Shown: positions 1-4,962 of the stretch, in pieces
Layout of the letters: each line of letters begins with the position of its first letter
Position numbering within the stretch: position 1 is the first letter of the stretch
Source of the DNA: JAVJRN01 sp040218415
GTDB taxonomy: Bacteria; Bacteroidota; Bacteroidia; Cytophagales; Cyclobacteriaceae
Assembly: GCA_040218415.1 (NCBI GenBank)
Contig: JAVJRN010000056.1
Span: 1-7,600 of the forward strand
DNA: 7,600 nucleotides
Direction of reading: 5' to 3'
Translations under genes and position numbers: made by a program
The notes under the pieces: generated by a model
What the model saw: only the letters and a program-made list of their open reading frames with translations
What the model was told of the DNA's origin: nothing
Databases searched by the model: none

Positions 1-21
1 CTGCAAGATTTGTATTTTTAA
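1..21 (+). CDS. possible C-terminal tail of an off-window gene
   Basis: In frame 1 the window opens with six codons (LQDLYF) and then a TAA stop at 19-21. A hairpin (25-56) and a plus-strand intrinsic terminator (64-98) follow, as expected at the end of a plus-strand gene. Six codons cannot identify a protein. The main alternative is that this is non-coding leader before the terminator. Frame 2 is also open to position 141, but it runs through the terminator and has no recognisable content, so frame 1 is preferred. Confidence 0.25.
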   Translation: MQDLYF

Positions 22-24
22 CCA

Positions 25-56
25 TGATGTTCAAAGTGTGAAGACTTCAAACATCA
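25..56 (+). other. hairpin ahead of the left-edge terminator
   Basis: TGATGTT (25-31) and AACATCA (50-56) form a perfect 7-bp stem. An inner AAGT/ACTT pairing can extend it. It sits just upstream of the intrinsic terminator, so it may be the structured 3' end of the transcript entering from the left edge. There is no T-run after it, so it is not itself a terminator. Confidence 0.35.
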
Positions 57-63
57 GCAACTT

Positions 64-98
64 TAGCGAGGTATCAAATCCTCGCTATTGTATTTTTT
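64..98 (+). terminator. intrinsic terminator, plus strand
   Basis: TAGCGAGG (64-71) pairs perfectly with CCTCGCTA (80-87) around an 8-nt loop. A T-rich tract, TATTTTTT, follows at 91-98. The T tract lies only on the plus-strand side, so the terminator serves a transcript entering from the left edge. It would also insulate that gene from the minus-strand array to its right. Confidence 0.7.
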
Positions 99-141
99 CA
101 AGAACTCACAAAATATCCCAGTTTTTAGTCGGATACCAGTA

Positions 142-310
142 GTTTTTATTGAAGCAATCTTACCTTTCTAGGAGACCGCTTCAATTTTCTAATCTCTTCA
201 AGCTTAAAAAATACCGCGTTGATTCTAGAACGAATGCGGAACAATCGAACTCAGGTTTATAATCTCTGCTAACCAACCCTAACCAAGAAATCGTACTAAA
301 ACGTCAGAAA
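142..310. repeat. flanking block A, distal copy
   Basis: This block matches 1162-1330 at a constant offset of 1020 bases with only scattered substitutions. Together with the unit to its right, the matching segment runs from 142 to about 538. The block holds an inverted repeat, ATTGAAGC (148-155) and GCTTCAAT (178-185). It also holds a near-invariant stretch (about 214-300) with the segment AATCGAACTCAGG and a doubled CTAACCA. No reading frame of note is present. Read on the minus strand, the block is the outer end of the array, beyond the last repeat unit. Its function is unknown. A decayed tRNA fragment is possible, because the minus strand reads TTGGTTAG and then GTTCGATT, but no cloverleaf can be folded. 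Confidence 0.85.
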
Positions 311-311
311 A

Positions 312-478
312 AATCAGTCACATTTCTGCAACTGCTTCTGACTTTAAAGTGGGTGGAAGATCGGGTTCGATGGGACCGACCTTCGGCCGACGACCCTTTT
401 TCTTGAAGTTAATTTTCAAATTTCCTGATCTCGCCCAATCCAAGTTGAAGAAGCAATCCGAAAAAGGAGTACATAAAA
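312..478 (-). repeat. tRNA-derived tandem unit R1 (167 bp)
   Basis: R1 is the unit furthest from tRNA-His. Read on the minus strand, each unit has four parts in order: a spacer rich in A and T; the tRNA-His 3' part split by about 16 extra bases; the palindrome ACTTTAAAGT (here 341-350); and a terminator-like hairpin. In R1 the tRNA-like part lies at about 351-399. The hairpin at 311-336 has decayed to four outer base pairs (CAGT/ACTG), although a T-run still follows. R1 shares 'CTTTTTCTTGAAG' with R6 and not with R2-R4. This fits the fact that both R1 and R6 border a copy of block A. Confidence 0.85.
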
Positions 479-645
479 AAGCAGCTACATTTCTGCAACT
501 GCTTCTGACTTTAAAGTGTGTGGAAGATCGGGTTCGATGGGACCGACCTTCGGCCGACGACCCTTTGTTGGAAGTTTATTTTCAAATTTTCTGGTCTCAC
601 CAAATCAATGCAGATGAAGCAATCCGAAAAAGAAGGACATAAAAA
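479..645 (-). repeat. tRNA-derived tandem unit R2 (167 bp)
   Basis: R2 is a direct repeat of R1 at a 167-bp period. Its terminator hairpin pairs AAGCAGCT (479-486) with AACTGCTT (497-504) through one G-U pair, and on the minus strand it ends in a T-run (475-480 on the plus strand). The tRNA-3'-like part starts at 518, where the usual GGG is GTG. The spacer differs from its neighbours at 'CAATGCAGATGAAG'. R2 shares the variants 'AGCTAC' and 'GGGTTCGATGGG' with R4. Confidence 0.87.
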
Positions 646-812
646 AAGCAGTCACATTTCTGCAACTGCTTCTTACTTTAAAGTGGGTGGAAGATCGGGC
701 TCGATGGGACCGACCTTCGGCCGACGACCCTTTGTTGGAAGTTTATTTTCAAATTTTCTGGTCTCGCCAAATCCACGTTGAAGAAGCAGTCCGAAAAATA
801 AGGTCATAAAAA
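646..812 (-). repeat. tRNA-derived tandem unit R3 (167 bp)
   Basis: R3 has the same four-part layout. Its hairpin pairs AAGCAGTC (646-653) with AACTGCTT (664-671), with the adenine run at 641-647 giving the minus-strand T-run. The tRNA-like part begins at 685. R3 shares 'AGTCAC' and 'GGGCTCGATGGG' with R5, while its spacer end, 'AATAAGGTCAT', matches R4. This mosaic pattern suggests exchange between units. Confidence 0.87.
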
Positions 813-980
813 AAGCAGCTACATTTCTGCAACTGCTTATTACTTTAAAGTGGGTGGAAGATCGGGTTCGATGGGACCGACCTTTGTCCGACGACCCTTT
901 ATTGGAAGTTTATTTTCAAATTTCCTGATTTCGCCAAATCCAAGTTGAAGAAGCAATCCGAAAAATAAGGTCATAAAAAA
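813..980 (-). repeat. tRNA-derived tandem unit R4 (168 bp)
   Basis: R4's hairpin pairs AAGCAGCT (813-820) with AACTGCTT (831-838), and its T-run corresponds to adenines at 808-814. The tRNA-like part begins at 852 and reads 'CCTTTGTCCGACGACC', where the other units have 'CCTTCGGCCGACGACC'. R4 is the first unit from the left with an extra base in the adenine run, which makes its period 168. Confidence 0.87.
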
Positions 981-1072
981 AAGCAGTCACATTTCTGCAA
1001 CTGCTTATTACTTTAAAGTGGGTGGAAGATCGGGCTCGATGGAACCCACCTTCGGCCGACGACCCTTTGTTT
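981..1072 (-). repeat. truncated tandem unit R5
   Basis: R5 keeps the hairpin (AAGCAGTC at 981-988, AACTGCTT at 999-1006), the palindrome ACTTTAAAGT (1010-1019) and the tRNA-like part from 1020. It loses similarity after 'GACCCTTTGT' (1061-1070), so the spacer is missing. It also carries 'GGAACCCACC' where other units have 'GGGACCGACC'. It marks the break between the distal block of five units and the tRNA-proximal block. Confidence 0.85.
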
Positions 1073-1161
1073 GGGCTTTACTTATAACCTGAGTTCGATT
1101 AATAAAACATTGAAATCAGCGTTCAAATCGTCTTTGCGAAATAATAACCGATTAAAATGAG
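1073..1161. other. unique spacer between the two repeat blocks
   Basis: These 89 bases match neither the tandem unit nor block A in direct orientation. They contain an inverted copy of a short block A segment (1082-1100). No gene, terminator or promoter is evident. The stretch may be what remains of the sequence joined when the distal block was duplicated. Confidence 0.55.
1082..1100 (-). repeat. inverted short copy of a block A segment
   Basis: The reverse complement of this stretch is AATCGAACTCAGGTTATAA. It matches AATCGAACTCAGGTTTATAA at 243-262 and 1263-1282 with a single missing T. It faces the second direct copy about 160 bases away, so the two could pair in a transcript. A weaker match may extend outward. 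It could be a remnant of an inverted duplication or a chance relic of a tRNA fragment. Confidence 0.5.
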
Positions 1162-1330
1162 GTTTTTATTGAAGCAATCTTACCTTTCTAGCAGACTGCT
1201 TCAATTTTCTAATCTCTTCAAGTTTAAAAAATATCGCGTTGATTCTAGAACGAATGCGGAACAATCGAACTCAGGTTTATAATCTCTGCTAACCAACCCT
1301 AACCAAGAAATCGGACTAAAACGTCATAAA
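1162..1330. repeat. flanking block A, tRNA-proximal copy (A')
   Basis: This is the second copy of the block at 142-310, aligned without gaps at an offset of 1020. Differences are few, for example T to G near 1314 and changes inside the inverted repeat. The inverted repeat is one base pair longer here: ATTGAAGCA (1168-1176) and TGCTTCAAT (1197-1205). Both copies abut a repeat unit (R1 and R6) on the same side, so the duplicated segment comprised block A plus at least one whole unit. Confidence 0.85.
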
Positions 1331-1331
1331 A

Positions 1332-1499
1332 AAGCAGTTACATTTCTGCAACTGCTTCTGACTTTAAAGTGGGTGGAAGATCGGGCTCGATGGGACCGAC
1401 CTTCGGCCGACGACCCTTTTTCTTGAAGTTTATTTTCAAATTTCTTGGTCTCGCCAAACCCAAGTTGAAGAAGCAATCCGAAAAAAGTGGCCATAAAAA
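1332..1499 (-). repeat. tRNA-derived tandem unit R6 (168 bp)
   Basis: R6 is the unit next to tRNA-His. Its hairpin pairs AAGCAGTT (1332-1339) with AACTGCTT (1350-1357) in eight Watson-Crick pairs, and the adenines at 1328-1333 give the minus-strand T-run. The tRNA-like part starts at 1371 and carries the 16-base interruption that the intact tRNA lacks. Its closest relative is R1. Read from the tRNA promoter, it is the first unit met after the tRNA's own terminator. Confidence 0.87.
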
Positions 1500-1525
1500 A
1501 AGCAGTTACATTTCTGCAACTGCTT
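1495..1525 (-). terminator. intrinsic terminator of tRNA-His
   Basis: On the minus strand, AAGCAGTT (from 1518-1525) pairs perfectly with AACTGCTT (from 1500-1507) around a 10-nt loop. A run of seven T follows, from adenines 1495-1501. It lies 15 bases beyond the tRNA 3' end, with the palindrome ACTTTAAAGT (1529-1538) between. Copies of this hairpin recur in every tandem unit downstream, at about 475-504, 641-671, 808-838, 975-1006 and 1328-1357, and in decayed form at 311-336. Confidence 0.75.
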
Positions 1526-1539
1526 CTGACTTTAAAGTG

Positions 1540-1614
1540 GGTGGAAGATCGGGCTCGAACCGACGACCCTCGGTACCACAAACCGATGCTCTAACCAACT
1601 GAGCTACAACCACC
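1540..1614 (-). tRNA. tRNA-His (anticodon GTG), mismatched acceptor stem
   Basis: The minus strand folds as a tRNA. The D-stem is GCTC/GAGC, the anticodon stem TCGGT/ACCGA is perfect around loop TTGTGGT (anticodon GTG, His), the variable region has five bases, and the T-stem GTCGG/CCGAT encloses TTCGAGC. The extra 5' G at 1614 can pair with C73, the identity element of tRNA-His. CCA is not encoded. The odd point is the acceptor stem: GTGGTTG faces CTTCCAC, so positions 5-68 and 6-67 are U-U mismatches. The 3' strand is identical to that in the downstream repeats. It is probably a working gene or a recently damaged one; the sequence cannot decide. Confidence 0.88.
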
Positions 1615-1623
1615 ATTTAAAAG

Positions 1624-1645
1624 GAATGCAAACTTAAATGCATTC
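1624..1645 (-). terminator. hairpin downstream of pyrC, overlapping the tRNA promoter
   Basis: GAATGCA (1624-1630) and TGCATTC (1639-1645) form a perfect 7-bp stem around an 8-nt loop. On the minus strand the stem is followed by CTTTTAAAT, a short T-run. It lies about 70 bases after the pyrC stop codon, which suits a weak intrinsic terminator. The loop and one arm coincide with the presumed tRNA-His -7 element, so the same bases could instead serve as an operator. Confidence 0.5.
1629..1636 (-). promoter_or_regulatory. -7 element of the presumed tRNA-His promoter
   Basis: The minus strand reads TAAGTTTG, an exact match to the Bacteroidota -7 consensus TAnnTTTG. It ends 14 bases before the tRNA 5' end, giving a leader of only a few bases. 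A clear TTG -33 element at the usual spacing is not seen; the nearest candidate is a TTA about 21 bases upstream. The call rests on the -7 match and its position. Confidence 0.5.
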
Positions 1646-1713
1646 ATTGAATTTACATAACCCCGAATACACAATTAGTTAAATTATTCTTACGTAAACA
1701 GGAGATCAGCCTT

Positions 1714-3054
1714 TCAATTCCGATTAAACACGAGTCTTTGTCCCTTTTGAGATTCATCAAAATGACCTTGATTGTAGGCTAAGTGACCAGAAACCCATAC
1801 TTTTTCCACGGAAGACTTAAACTCATGCCCTTCAAATGGCGACCAGCCACATTTTGACAAAACATTAGACCGGTCTACTTTCCAAGGCTTGTCAATATCG
1901 ACCAACACCAAATCAGCGTAATATCCTTCTCTGATATAACCTCGCTCTTTAATCTGGAAGCAATCCGCAACTGCATGACTCATTTTCTCTGCAATCCGCG
2001 CCAAGCTAATCTTTCCCTGATGGTAAAAATCCAACATAGCTACCAGCGTATGTTGAGCCAAAGGGCCACCTGATGGGGCGTTTAAATATTTGTTTTCCTT
2101 CTCTGCAATAGTATGAGGAGCATGATCCGTAGCAATAACATCTATTTTATCAGAAAGTAAAGCTTCCCAAATTTGGTCTCGATCTTGGGCTGTTTTTACC
2201 GCAGGATTCCATTTGATCCAAGCGCCTTTTTCCTCATAATCCTCAGCAGAAAACCATAAATGGTGTATACACGCCTCAGACGTAATTCTTTTCTCTTTTA
2301 GCGGAATCTCGTTAGTGAATAGATTGGTCTCCTTGCCGGTAGAGATATGAAGAATGTGAAGTCTACTATTATTTTTTTTGGCCAGTCCAACAGCAAACGA
2401 CGAAGACAGATAGCAAGCTTTTTCATTTCTGATCAGCGGATGTGCCGAGAATGGGATATCATCACCAAATTTCGCAATATAAGCTTCGGTATTTGCCCGA
2501 ACGGTGGCTTCATCTTCACAATGCGTTGCAATTAAAATAGGGGAACTTGCAAAAATGGTTTCCAAAGTTTTTTCATTATCTACAAGCATATTGCCCGTAG
2601 ACGAACCCATGAATATTTTCACTCCGCACACATTCTGTTCATCTACTCGCTTTACCTCCTCGGCGTTATCATTGGTGGCTCCCAAATAGAACGAGTAATT
2701 GGCCAAAGACTGAGCAGCACCAATTGCATATTTTTCTTCGAGCAATTCGTTCGTCACTGTTGGGGGCTTTACATTGGGCATTTCCATATATGATGTAATG
2801 CCCCCAGCTACCGCCGATTTAGCTTCGGTGTAAATATCAGCTTTGTGCGTAAGACCTGGTTCTCTGAAATGAACCTGATCGTCGATTACGCCAGGCATTA
2901 GCAACTTTCCAGCGCCATTAATGACCTCTGCATTTGCACTAGATAGATCTTTTCCGATTTTTTCAATTTTATCTTGGTAAATCAAGACATCTCCTTCTGT
3001 TATCTGTCCTTCATTAACAATTCTTACTCCTTTTATCAGTTGTCTTTTTTGCAT
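1714..3054 (-). CDS. pyrC: dihydroorotase
   Basis: This enzyme interconverts N-carbamoyl-L-aspartate and L-dihydroorotate in cytosolic pyrimidine synthesis. The protein has 446 residues from the ATG at 3054, typical of the long amidohydrolase-type dihydroorotase. Visible motifs are IDDQVHFREPG (residues about 57-67), VKIFMGSSTG with the likely carbamylated Lys146, THCED (His178), LHILHIST (His233/His236) and ATDHAPHT (Asp310). The first His of the usual DxHxH pair is Gln60. I recall the same substitution in other Bacteroidota dihydroorotases, so it is not taken as inactivation. An in-frame TTG at 3069 would add five residues. The ATG is preferred because MQKRQLIKG fits family N-termini. No Shine-Dalgarno sequence is present. 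Allantoinase or hydantoinase is less likely because of the FREPG and TDHAPHT motifs. It stands alone, with tRNA-His next on the same strand. Confidence 0.92.
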   Translation of the reverse strand: MQKRQLIKGVRIVNEGQITEGDVLIYQDKIEKIGKDLSSANAEVINGAGKLLMPGVIDDQVHFREPGLTHKADIYTEAKSAVAGGITSYMEMPNVKPPTVTNELLEEKYAIGAAQSLANYSFYLGATNDNAEEVKRVDEQNVCGVKIFMGSSTGNMLVDNEKTLETIFASSPILIATHCEDEATVRANTEAYIAKFGDDIPFSAHPLIRNEKACYLSSSFAVGLAKKNNSRLHILHISTGKETNLFTNEIPLKEKRITSEACIHHLWFSAEDYEEKGAWIKWNPAVKTAQDRDQIWEALLSDKIDVIATDHAPHTIAEKENKYLNAPSGGPLAQHTLVAMLDFYHQGKISLARIAEKMSHAVADCFQIKERGYIREGYYADLVLVDIDKPWKVDRSNVLSKCGWSPFEGHEFKSSVEKVWVSGHLAYNQGHFDESQKGQRLVFNRN

Positions 3055-3216
3055 AATTTGGAAACTCAAGGCTACTTTAATATTATAATGGTGAATGTTT
3101 TATGCGGCTATGCAGCAGATTTTCATTTTTATTTTCAATATTATATTTGGGTATCATATTTTTAGATAAAATATTATTTGTTAAAACTTCGCAACAATCT
3201 ACTTTCTGTATTTTTC

Positions 3217-3231
3217 TTATCAAATTGATAA
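3217..3231. promoter_or_regulatory. near-perfect AT-rich palindrome upstream of pyrC
   Basis: TTATCAA and TTGATAA flank a single central A in the non-coding gap between the two minus-strand genes, about 160 bases upstream of the pyrC start. It could be an operator for a dimeric regulator. In sequence this AT-rich, a 7-bp palindrome may also arise by chance. No clear TAnnTTTG element was found in the 3055-3306 gap, which otherwise shows only AT-rich sequence. Confidence 0.25.
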
Positions 3232-3306
3232 ATAATATTTCATGGAAACCGAAATGTTATTAACTTGCCGACGGAAGTTTGATATTCTTCATACTTTCCA
3301 TAGCTG

Positions 3307-3360
3307 GTTGAAAAGATCTTGTGGGGTTAGCAATAACCCCACACAGGTCGACTTCTCAAC
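3307..3360 (-). terminator. two-part hairpin terminator of the M28 peptidase gene
   Basis: A perfect 10-bp stem, TGTGGGGTTA (3320-3329) and TAACCCCACA (3334-3343), closes a 4-nt loop. An outer stem can add nine more pairs with one G-U: GTTGAAAAG (3307-3315) with CTTCTCAAC (3352-3360). On the minus strand the inner stem is followed by AGATCTTTTC, an imperfect T-run. It begins eight bases after the peptidase stop codon. Read on the plus strand, the loop is GCAA (GNRA type) but no T-run follows, so minus-strand termination is preferred. Confidence 0.7.
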
Positions 3361-3367
3361 TCTTCAC

Positions 3368-4831
3368 TCAATCAAGCTTTATTCTATCTTTTCTATTTGA
3401 CAATTCCCATGCAGTGTAAAACACTAGCTGCGCAATACGTTCTACTTTGTCAAATTGAATTTTTTCCACTGTATCCGTTGGTCTATGGTAATCTTCGTGA
3501 GTACCATTAAAATAGAAAATTACAGGGACGTCATTTTTTGCAAAGTTGTAATGGTCTGATCTGTAGTAATATCTGTTAGGATCATTTTCATCATTGTAGG
3601 TATAGTCAAGCCCCAGTTTGGTATAAGTATTATTGGCTGTCTCCGAAAGCTGATGCAGTTCTTGGGACAACTTATCCGAACCGATCAAATAGATGTAAAA
3701 TGGATTGTCCTTATGCGCCTCATCTATTCGACCCACCATGTCAATATTCAAATTCGCTACTGTATTTTCCAAAGGAAAGATAGGGTCTTGGTCTGTATAA
3801 TATTTACTCCCCAGCAATCCTTTCTCTTCTCCCGAAACAGTCATAAAGAGTATGCTTCTTTTTGGTCTGTATCCGTTTGCAGCAGCTTTTGAAAAAGCCT
3901 CGGCGATTTCCATCACACTGACCGTTCCAGAGCCATCATCATTCGCTCCATTGTGTATTTCACCATTGATAATGCCTACGTGATCATAATGTGCAGTTAC
4001 CACGATCACTTCGTCTGGTTTTTCACTACCCTTCAAAAACCCAAGTACATTTTCTGATGATCTGGTTTCAATGTGCATATCCGCATTGATCAAGAGTTTT
4101 GCAGTTTTTCCCAGCCCATCCTTGCGTAAGCTTGCTAATGACTCGTTGAAAATCCATTGGGTCATGTCTGCTCCGGCAATAACGATTTTAGACCCTGTTT
4201 GATCAAAGGAAAACCCCATTTTAGGGCTCCCGAGATAGTTGCCATAACGATCCAACACGTAGTTAAATTTTTGATCATCCTCAATAATCATCACATAACC
4301 TTTGGCCTTAGCATCTTTCATATTTGCCAGCTGGCTTCTAAATAATGACCAATCGGAATTAACGAAGGCGACATATTTGTCCGTAATGTCAATTTTTTCT
4401 AAAGTCAGTGAGTCACCATCTCCAGCAAAAATGACATCAATAAATTCTTCTCCGTAGGTCTCGTTTCTTGAGTAATAAAGAAAATCTTTAAAATTTTCCT
4501 TTCTTTCTTCTCCTTTTTTGAGATAGACGGTATTGAACTTGGATCGCTTTAAATCGAATTCTTGGAAATAGCTCTTCTTTCCGTCGACCGTTTCAACCAC
4601 AGGTTCTAAGCCTAATGATTTAAAATGATTGGCAATATACTCGGCAGCAATTTTTTGACCTCTTTCGCCAGTTTCCCGACCTTCGAGACTGTCAGACGCG
4701 AGAAAAGTCAAATGCTCCTTTAATTCATTTGCGTTTATGGTCTTGGCAAACTTCTTTGATGATTTGTGCTGAGCAATAAGTGAAGGCACAAACAAGAGGA
4801 GAAACATATATTTTAAAACAAAACTCTTCAT
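3368..4831 (-). CDS. secreted M28-family zinc metallopeptidase
   Basis: This is a predicted exported di-zinc aminopeptidase of the M28 (Fxna/PSMA-like) family, 487 residues from the ATG at 4831. Residues 1-20 form a signal peptide (MKSFVLK, then a hydrophobic run, likely cut after LIA). No lipobox Cys is present, so a periplasmic or released protein is expected. Residues about 110-250 resemble a protease-associated insert. The catalytic domain follows at about 258-480 with all expected zinc and catalytic residues: AHYDH (His281, Asp283), GANDDGSG (Asp298), SGEE (Glu335 general base, Glu336), NIDMVGR (Asp364) and DYHRPTDT (His449). Substrate specificity cannot be read from sequence. The gene is monocistronic, divergent from gcvP, and ends at its own hairpin terminator. 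Confidence 0.9.
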   Translation of the reverse strand: MKSFVLKYMFLLLFVPSLIAQHKSSKKFAKTINANELKEHLTFLASDSLEGRETGERGQKIAAEYIANHFKSLGLEPVVETVDGKKSYFQEFDLKRSKFNTVYLKKGEERKENFKDFLYYSRNETYGEEFIDVIFAGDGDSLTLEKIDITDKYVAFVNSDWSLFRSQLANMKDAKAKGYVMIIEDDQKFNYVLDRYGNYLGSPKMGFSFDQTGSKIVIAGADMTQWIFNESLASLRKDGLGKTAKLLINADMHIETRSSENVLGFLKGSEKPDEVIVVTAHYDHVGIINGEIHNGANDDGSGTVSVMEIAEAFSKAAANGYRPKRSILFMTVSGEEKGLLGSKYYTDQDPIFPLENTVANLNIDMVGRIDEAHKDNPFYIYLIGSDKLSQELHQLSETANNTYTKLGLDYTYNDENDPNRYYYRSDHYNFAKNDVPVIFYFNGTHEDYHRPTDTVEKIQFDKVERIAQLVFYTAWELSNRKDRIKLD

Positions 4832-4911
4832 TTTTTAGATGTGTTTTTTTAAGGTTAATGAAAGGAAAACGCGTGAAGATAAATAAGAAAAAATGAACCT
4901 TTAAAAAGTCA

Positions 4912-4920
4912 CAAAGATTA
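4912..4920 (-). promoter_or_regulatory. possible -7 element of the M28 peptidase promoter
   Basis: The minus strand reads TAATCTTTG, which matches TAnnTTTG except for one extra base between the two halves. It abuts the gcvP -7 element back to back. The peptidase start lies about 80 bases further on, leaving a fairly long leader. The imperfect spacing keeps confidence low. Confidence 0.25.
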
Positions 4921-4928
4921 TAGATTTG
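4921..4928 (+). promoter_or_regulatory. -7 element of the gcvP promoter
   Basis: TAGATTTG matches the Bacteroidota -7 consensus TAnnTTTG exactly and lies 34 bases before the gcvP ATG. The -33 region is weak: TTTA at about 4900-4903 replaces the usual TTG or TTTG. The predicted leader is about 30 bases and has no room for a riboswitch. Confidence 0.5.
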
Positions 4929-4935
4929 CTATTCC

Positions 4936-4949
4936 ATTGTTATAACAAT
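4936..4949. promoter_or_regulatory. 14-bp perfect palindrome at the gcvP start region
   Basis: ATTGTTATAACAAT is its own reverse complement. It starts seven bases after the gcvP -7 element, so it covers the likely transcription start. That is a typical place for a repressor operator. No regulator is encoded in the window, and an AT-rich palindrome of this size could still be fortuitous. Confidence 0.4.
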
Positions 4950-4962
4950 TAATCCTTCCGAA

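Noticed and set aside
214..300. A second tRNA gene in block A
   Set aside because: On the minus strand TTGGTTAG and GTTCGATT resemble D-loop and T-loop sequences. However, only 18 bases separate them and no acceptor, anticodon or T-stem can be formed.
349..781. Two overlapping plus-strand open frames beginning GGRSGSMGPTFGRRPF
   Set aside because: They are translations antisense to the tRNA-like part of the repeats. The 167-bp period is not a multiple of three, so the same DNA is read in different frames from unit to unit, which is the opposite of a conserved protein.
312..1559. CRISPR array
   Set aside because: The units are about 167 bp long and homologous throughout. There are no short identical repeats separated by unique spacers, and no cas genes are present.
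1324..1602. Open frames on both strands over R6, R7 and the tRNA-His gene
   Set aside because: The plus-strand frame ends in GRSGSNRRPSVPQTDALTN, which is antisense tRNA-His read as protein. The minus-strand frame runs through the terminator hairpins.
142..1614. Integrated mobile element at tRNA-His
   Set aside because: Direct repeats of a tRNA 3' end suggest attachment sites, but no integrase, transposase or cargo gene lies between them. The period is far too short for an element.
2974..3165. Short plus-strand open frame overlapping the pyrC start
   Set aside because: It covers the antisense of the pyrC N-terminus and AT-rich non-coding DNA. Its composition is what AT-rich sequence gives by chance.
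4832..4962. Glycine riboswitch upstream of gcvP
   Set aside because: The predicted leader is only about 30 bases and the whole divergent gap is 131 bases. No paired aptamer-like stems were seen.
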